Shown here: positions 59,932-64,000 of the stretch, in pieces
Layout of the letters: every line of letters starts with the position of its first letter
Position numbering within the stretch: the first letter of the stretch is position 1
Source of the DNA: Homarus americanus
Lineage: Eukaryota; Arthropoda; Malacostraca; Decapoda; Nephropidae
Assembly (NCBI RefSeq): GCF_018991925.1
Contig: NW_024735518.1
Coordinates: 1 to 64,000, forward strand
DNA: 64,000 nucleotides
Direction of reading: 5' to 3'
Notes under the pieces: model-generated
Database searches by the model: none
Seen by the model: the letters and a program-made list of their open reading frames with translations, nothing else
Told to the model about the DNA's origin: nothing
Translations under genes and position numbers: made by a program

Positions 59932-59970
59932 GCCTCTGAAGATGTCTTGAATAAAGACGAAAGCTAAGGT
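59932..59970 (+). ncRNA. Second minimal hammerhead ribozyme motif, 3' of a PLE ORF
   Basis: Core CTGAAGA (59936-59942), one extra T, helix II GTCTT/AAGAC (59944-59948 with 59954-59958) with loop GAATA, core GAAA (59959-59962), the self-complementary AGCT (59962-59965), then A59966 at the cleavage position. Helix I CCT/AGG (59933-59935 with 59967-59969). All core bases match and helix II has five Watson-Crick pairs. The sequence differs from the motif at 59402, but the architecture and the extra base after CTGAAGA are the same. Confidence 0.75.
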
Positions 59971-61138
59971 GCTCCGTTGTTTCCCTTTTCCCGTGTGATT
60001 TTATCAAGTATATATATTTACTGTATATATAATTAAAGTCTTTGCCGAAATAAAATAGTATATTTTTTCCACCAGACGACTGTAGATTTTGTTTCACTAA
60101 CGATGCCGACAATACATTTTAACTCTTGATTTAAAAATATAACAAAACTCAAATTAAATTGTACCATCATATTCAACTGTTAACTGACGCGATCTATTAA
60201 AGAGAATCCGCCGCCAGGGTTATTCACACTGTTTACTCTTAGTGTCTGTAGTTGTTTCCCTGGTGTACAATACATGCGTCGGTATTTTGTCATTACACTA
60301 ATCCATCAAACAATTAAGAATTAGACAACATAAAGTTTCCTTAAAGAGAGAGAGAGAGAGAGATTACATGTGCTATAGAAGCACCACTAACACAAACATC
60401 TTTCCCAGACACATCATAATCCTTACACATCATAAGACTCTTTGCGCAGCACCACCAGCTGAAAGCGATTCTTCTCTGTGGTTGGCAACAGTGCTAAGTC
60501 AAAGGGAGCGTGAGGGAGGCTTATTAAAGCTTCCTCCAGAGAATGTAAACCCGTGTGTGCGTGCGTGTGGACGGCCATATTACCTCTCTTCTCCACCTTC
60601 CTCATGTTTATTTTAATCCTGATGGAGACATTTAATAATGAAGGCAGGAGAAAGAGGAGCCAAGACATGGAATATATTGAATAAAAAAATACAATTTTAA
60701 TAAACAACAACACTATCAGATGAAATTTAATGTGAAAGATGAATCGTATTAAGTGAGAAAATAAACATGTGAATATAAAAGAACTGATAAATATATTATT
60801 AGACGAAGGTAAAGTTTACAAATGCCGAAATTCAGATAAGAGTGAAAAACAGCAACGTTATTAGCGGTTATTAAAAGAGACGGGGGGATGACCGGTACAA
60901 TCAGAGGAAGTAGAAGTTTTACAGGAAGTGTAAGGGTGAAGAAAGTTTTGAGCAACTAGAGATGGAAGTCTAGTTCGTGGATGTAATTAGCCTTTTGAGA
61001 GAAAACATTGTTGAACAAACCCAGGGGCAGCATCACATCACATACACCTTCAGCAGTAAACAGGTTACACTTGGCTGCAACTGAAGTACCGCCTCACCAC
61101 ACGTGATTTTACTTCCTCAACGACACCAGAAGACTGGA
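59971..61138. other. Unassigned AT-rich region
   Basis: A short (GA)n lies at 60346-60362. No gene or family recognised. Confidence 0.5.
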
Positions 61139-61455
61139 ATTTTTCATAAGATCATAAAAAATGGAGGAAACTGCAAGAGGCCCATTAGCCCATCCGCTAT
61201 CGCTCATATATATGTCCAAACAATATTTGAAGCTATCCAGCGTGTTCGAGTTAATGATGATATATGGTAACTTGTTCCACTCGTCCACTTTATGTATGTA
61301 ATAAATAGTAATGGTCCAACTAATGAGCCTTGGGGCACTCCACCAGTGATGTCACCCCAATCGGATTTAGCGCCATTAATGCTGACTCAATGTTTCCTGA
61401 CCTGTAAACACGCCCTAATTCAGTTTGGAATATCTCCAATTCCATGAGTCTCTAC

Positions 61456-62188
61456 CTTACTGTATGTGTAAGGGCAGTAATGAGCGGGATGGTTGCCCGC
61501 TGCTCGTTTGCTTGTTCGCGGCCCCACTAGGGGGGTAGAGACGGAGGTGAGAAGGTCGCTGCTGCCTCGTTGCACGGGAGACAAGATCCAGCCTTGACCA
61601 AGCTGTGACTTCACCCCGCTGTTCGATTCCAACTCTGGTTGTGTACTCATCTGAGGTTCCTGGGGCTCGTGGGCTTATTTCCCAGTCCTTCACTATTCGG
61701 CTATCAACTCCGGTTACCTACTCCAGCTACTGCCGCGGCTCCCACATGACCGCCACTTCCTCCACTCCCTATCCACCGTCCGTGTCCCGGCGTCTCTCCT
61801 GTGTGGCAAGACATCGCCCACCAACGCCGGCGTCCAGTGAGGAAGCTGCCCTGGACCTTCCCCCTTGAGAGCGGATCATAGAGTTCCCAGAACCTTCCAC
61901 CGTGCTGGTTAGGAGGAAGATTCATCTGCAGCCGTAAGAAATACCTGTTCTTTGTTGTATTGATTGTTTTGTTTCAAGTAATTGTTTGACTCCAGTGCTG
62001 TTTATTTAATATTTGTGTGAGTGGTGTCAGATGTTAAATTATTGTGATTATTTTTGTAGGAAAGAGATGTCAATCTCTAATGGTTGTTTGTTACCCCTTG
62101 GAAACCCATGGTTCTTGACTTTCCTTTTATAAGATCCTGATTAGGCTGGCAAGAGATTTATATCCCAAAGGCCAGGCCTTTACAGTAT
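61456..62188. other. Insertion inside the CR1-like LINE, GC-rich in its first part
   Basis: The sequence between the two LINE parts is GC- and CpG-rich to about 61930, then AT-rich. It is not recognised. It begins near TGTATGTGTAAGG and ends before the LINE resumes at TCTTTCGTGGAGG. I could not find clear terminal repeats or a target duplication, so its nature is open. The exact edges are uncertain by tens of bases. Confidence 0.6.
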
Positions 62189-63616
62189 TTATTAGTCTTT
62201 CGTGGAGGACCTTGTCGAAGGCTTTGCTGAAGTCGAGGTAAACCACATCATAATCGTGTCCATCAACCACTGATTCGAAAACAGGAGAAAATGATAATAA
62301 TGAACGCCCACTTGTGAAGTCATGTTCGGAATCATTGATCAAATTGTGCTTCTCCAGGTGATTTCGAATAGAGTTTTAAATTATTGCTTCCAGTAATTTG
62401 CCTACAATTAATGTTAAAATGATTCGACGGTAGTTAGAGGATAGTGATCTATCTCCCTTCTTGAAAATTGGTATCACATTCGCTATCCTCCAGGATTCTG
62501 ATACTACACCGAATTTTAATGACATGTTAAACAATTTTGCTAAGGGCATACTAACCTCTTCCTTACATTCCTTTAATACTCTGGCAAATATCTCATCGGG
62601 ACCTGTTGACTTCTTAGGCTTTAGTTTGTCAATTTGCTTGCTAACATCTTTACTAGTCACTTCTATCTCGCATTATCTATTTTCTTCACTATCTCTGCAT
62701 ATAGTCGGTGCCTCGGGTATCATATTTAAATTTTCGGTGGTGGAAACTGTTGAAAAATATATATCCAGATATTTGACCATTTTTCCATCGTTATCCGTTA
62801 GCTCACTGGGATATGACTGTATTGGTCCAATCTCTTCTCGTGTTTTGGTTTGATACATTTGAAACAATCCCTTGGGGTTGACTTCGCCTCCCTTGCTACC
62901 TTCAGCTCATTATTCCTCTTTGCTTTTCCTACCTCTGTCTTAACCCTCCTGGCCAACATCTTATAATAATCTCGGAGGTAAACTTCTCCACGATTCATTC
63001 ACTTGCCAATAATTATTTATCAATTTGGCGTCATTGTTATTTGATCTGAGTTTTCTGTGTGGTATGTTTTGTCTTTGGGCTTTCAGTAACTCATTACTGA
63101 AATTCTCGTGGAACTCGTCAACCTTACATCTCGTGATAAAGTCATCCTCAACCATCATATTTTGTGAGGTTATCGTTGTCAGGTCTCCAGGTAAAGTGAG
63201 CTCGCCCTCTGTGGGTAAAATGAAGTAAGAAATTAAGAGAAAAACAGGTTGAAGAGTTTAAAGTTAACCACAATGGGAAAAGAAGAGACAACACAACAAA
63301 AGAAACCCGCCCTTATACCTTGACTATGCTAATGTCCAGTTCATCTATCAAAGGACTAAAATAGTTTTACACTTAGCTGTTGTCGTTTTGGTGTCTTTTC
63401 TCACCACCAGTTTGGTCGTCACAGCCCTCACAACCCTCCATTCGCCTGTGTCTTCATCAGACACGGACTTTCCTTGACTCGTGTCTTCCTCCTTCATCGT
63501 CGCAATCACTTCCTTTAATTTCAAGTTTTCGGCCTTGACCTTCACTAACTCGGCCACTAGTTCAGCCTTCAGAAGGGTACAGCCTGCTCACAGCTAGCAT
63601 TATCCATTACTGACAA

Positions 63617-63730
63617 TTAATCCTCGGGAGTTAAGTCGGCCGTGACCTTTCCTCTAGCAAGGTCAGAATACAATTGAGCAAGGTCATCCTTCAGAGAGGC
63701 ACAGAGATGTTCCCACCTAGCACTAGACAT
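63617..63730 (-). CDS. CR1-like LINE ORF1 start (37 codons, probably truncated by TAA)
   Basis: The minus strand opens with ATG and reads MSSARWEHLCASLKDDLAQL to LTPED and TAA (63617-63619). In position it is the 5' start of the CR1-like element. The next ORF1 part (63557-63348) lies in another frame, so the stop is probably a lesion rather than a genuine small protein. Confidence 0.5.
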   Translation of the reverse strand: MSSARWEHLCASLKDDLAQLYSDLARGKVTADLTPED

Positions 63731-64000
63731 GGTTACACTGCCTGGTATTCGCAGGATCTAATTTGTCGTGACCCTTCTTCGAGCGAGGTCAAATAACAAC
63801 TTTGTCCCGGGTCAGATAACAACTCATAGATATAGAGTCAAGTGTGTCCTCAAGTTGTCATCAATATTATTGTGAGTAAAAACAGGAGGACAACAACAAG
63901 GTGAATTTGTGTATGATGAGGAACAGCTATTCTACCTTCATGTGCTTGATCACGACCTTTTACTGTAGTTCTTATTATTAACATTGGTTATTCATCTTCC
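63731..64000. other. Probable 5' UTR of the CR1-like LINE and flank
   Basis: GC-moderate sequence directly upstream of the ORF1 start on the minus strand. No further feature recognised up to the window edge. Confidence 0.4.

Larger units (their letters stand above)
61139..63730 (-). pseudogene. CR1-like LINE, ORF1 start to 3' end, internally deleted and interrupted
   Basis: On the minus strand, 5' to 3': ORF1 start (63730-63617), an ORF1 part with LKLKEVIATMKEED (63557-63348), the linker with MVEDDFITRCKVDEFHENFS and ELLKAQRQNIPHRKLRSNNN (63158-62961), AKRNNELKVAREAKS (62998-62798), GPDEIFARVLKECKEEVSMP and IPIFKKGDRSLSSNYR (62660-62376), and YDVVYLDFSKAFDKV, RT motif A (62342-62127). An insertion interrupts it (61456-62188). 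The motif-B region and 3' end follow (61139-61455). The endonuclease and much of the C-terminus are deleted. Related fragments lie at 21779-22590, 22600-23060 and 39700-39990. Confidence 0.85.

Overview
This window is non-coding, repeat-dense animal DNA that best fits a decapod crustacean (crab, lobster, crayfish or shrimp). That reading rests on three things. There are very long pure dinucleotide tracts: a (CT)n run of about 675 bp and three (TA)n runs. There are many long minisatellites. The decayed retroelements belong to families I recognise from decapod genomes: a jockey-like LINE, a CR1-like LINE, an RTE-like LINE and Penelope-like elements (PLEs). The assignment is inference and the species cannot be named from this sequence. 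I see no intact multi-exon host gene. Most apparently long open frames are low-complexity repeats read in a lucky frame.

Layout. 0-6 kb: 17-bp minisatellite, AT-rich DNA, then the (CT)n tract. 6-7.7 kb: decayed jockey-like LINE on the minus strand. 10.1-13.6 kb: a roughly 180-bp tandem repeat, a reverse-transcriptase scrap, and a hAT-family transposon (11241-13139) inserted inside a 54-bp minisatellite, with a candidate 8-bp target duplication. 14.8-20.9 kb: the least repetitive part, AT-rich, with one CpG-rich patch and two short segments bounded by good splice signals. This is the best place to look for a host transcription unit. 20.9-23.1 kb: pieces of two LINE families in rearranged order. 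23.9-24.5 kb: two tRNA-like SINEs head to head, then poly(A), (TA)n and a PLE end. 24.8-28.4 kb: a 3'-truncated LINE with gag-like zinc knuckles, endonuclease and the start of reverse transcriptase. 29.0-29.3 kb: a short THAP-type zinc-finger exon behind a GC-rich, CRE-containing segment. 29.6-31.6 kb: second jockey-like copy. 31.8-37.7 kb: a palindrome, an 18-bp minisatellite, a SINE, a LINE tail, a near-perfect 76-bp-arm palindrome and two 26-bp minisatellites. 39.7-43.7 kb: CR1-like scrap and RTE-like LINE copy A.

From 44.7 to 58.8 kb a large inverted duplication dominates. Two copies of the same roughly 1.75-2.5 kb composite repeat face each other around a spacer of about 9.7 kb. The spacer holds a 3.6-kb array of 50-bp units, RTE-like LINE copy B and other LINE pieces. 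Immediately to the right lie two PLE remnants in opposite orientations and two minimal hammerhead-ribozyme motifs (59402-59436 and 59932-59970), each with a self-complementary helix III. The window ends in a decayed CR1-like LINE (61139-63730) split by an unrelated GC-rich insertion.

These parts do not form a pathway. They record transposition, rearrangement and tandem-array expansion. The most informative items are the hammerhead motifs tied to PLEs, the large inverted duplication, the hAT insertion, the palindromes and the possible host exons.
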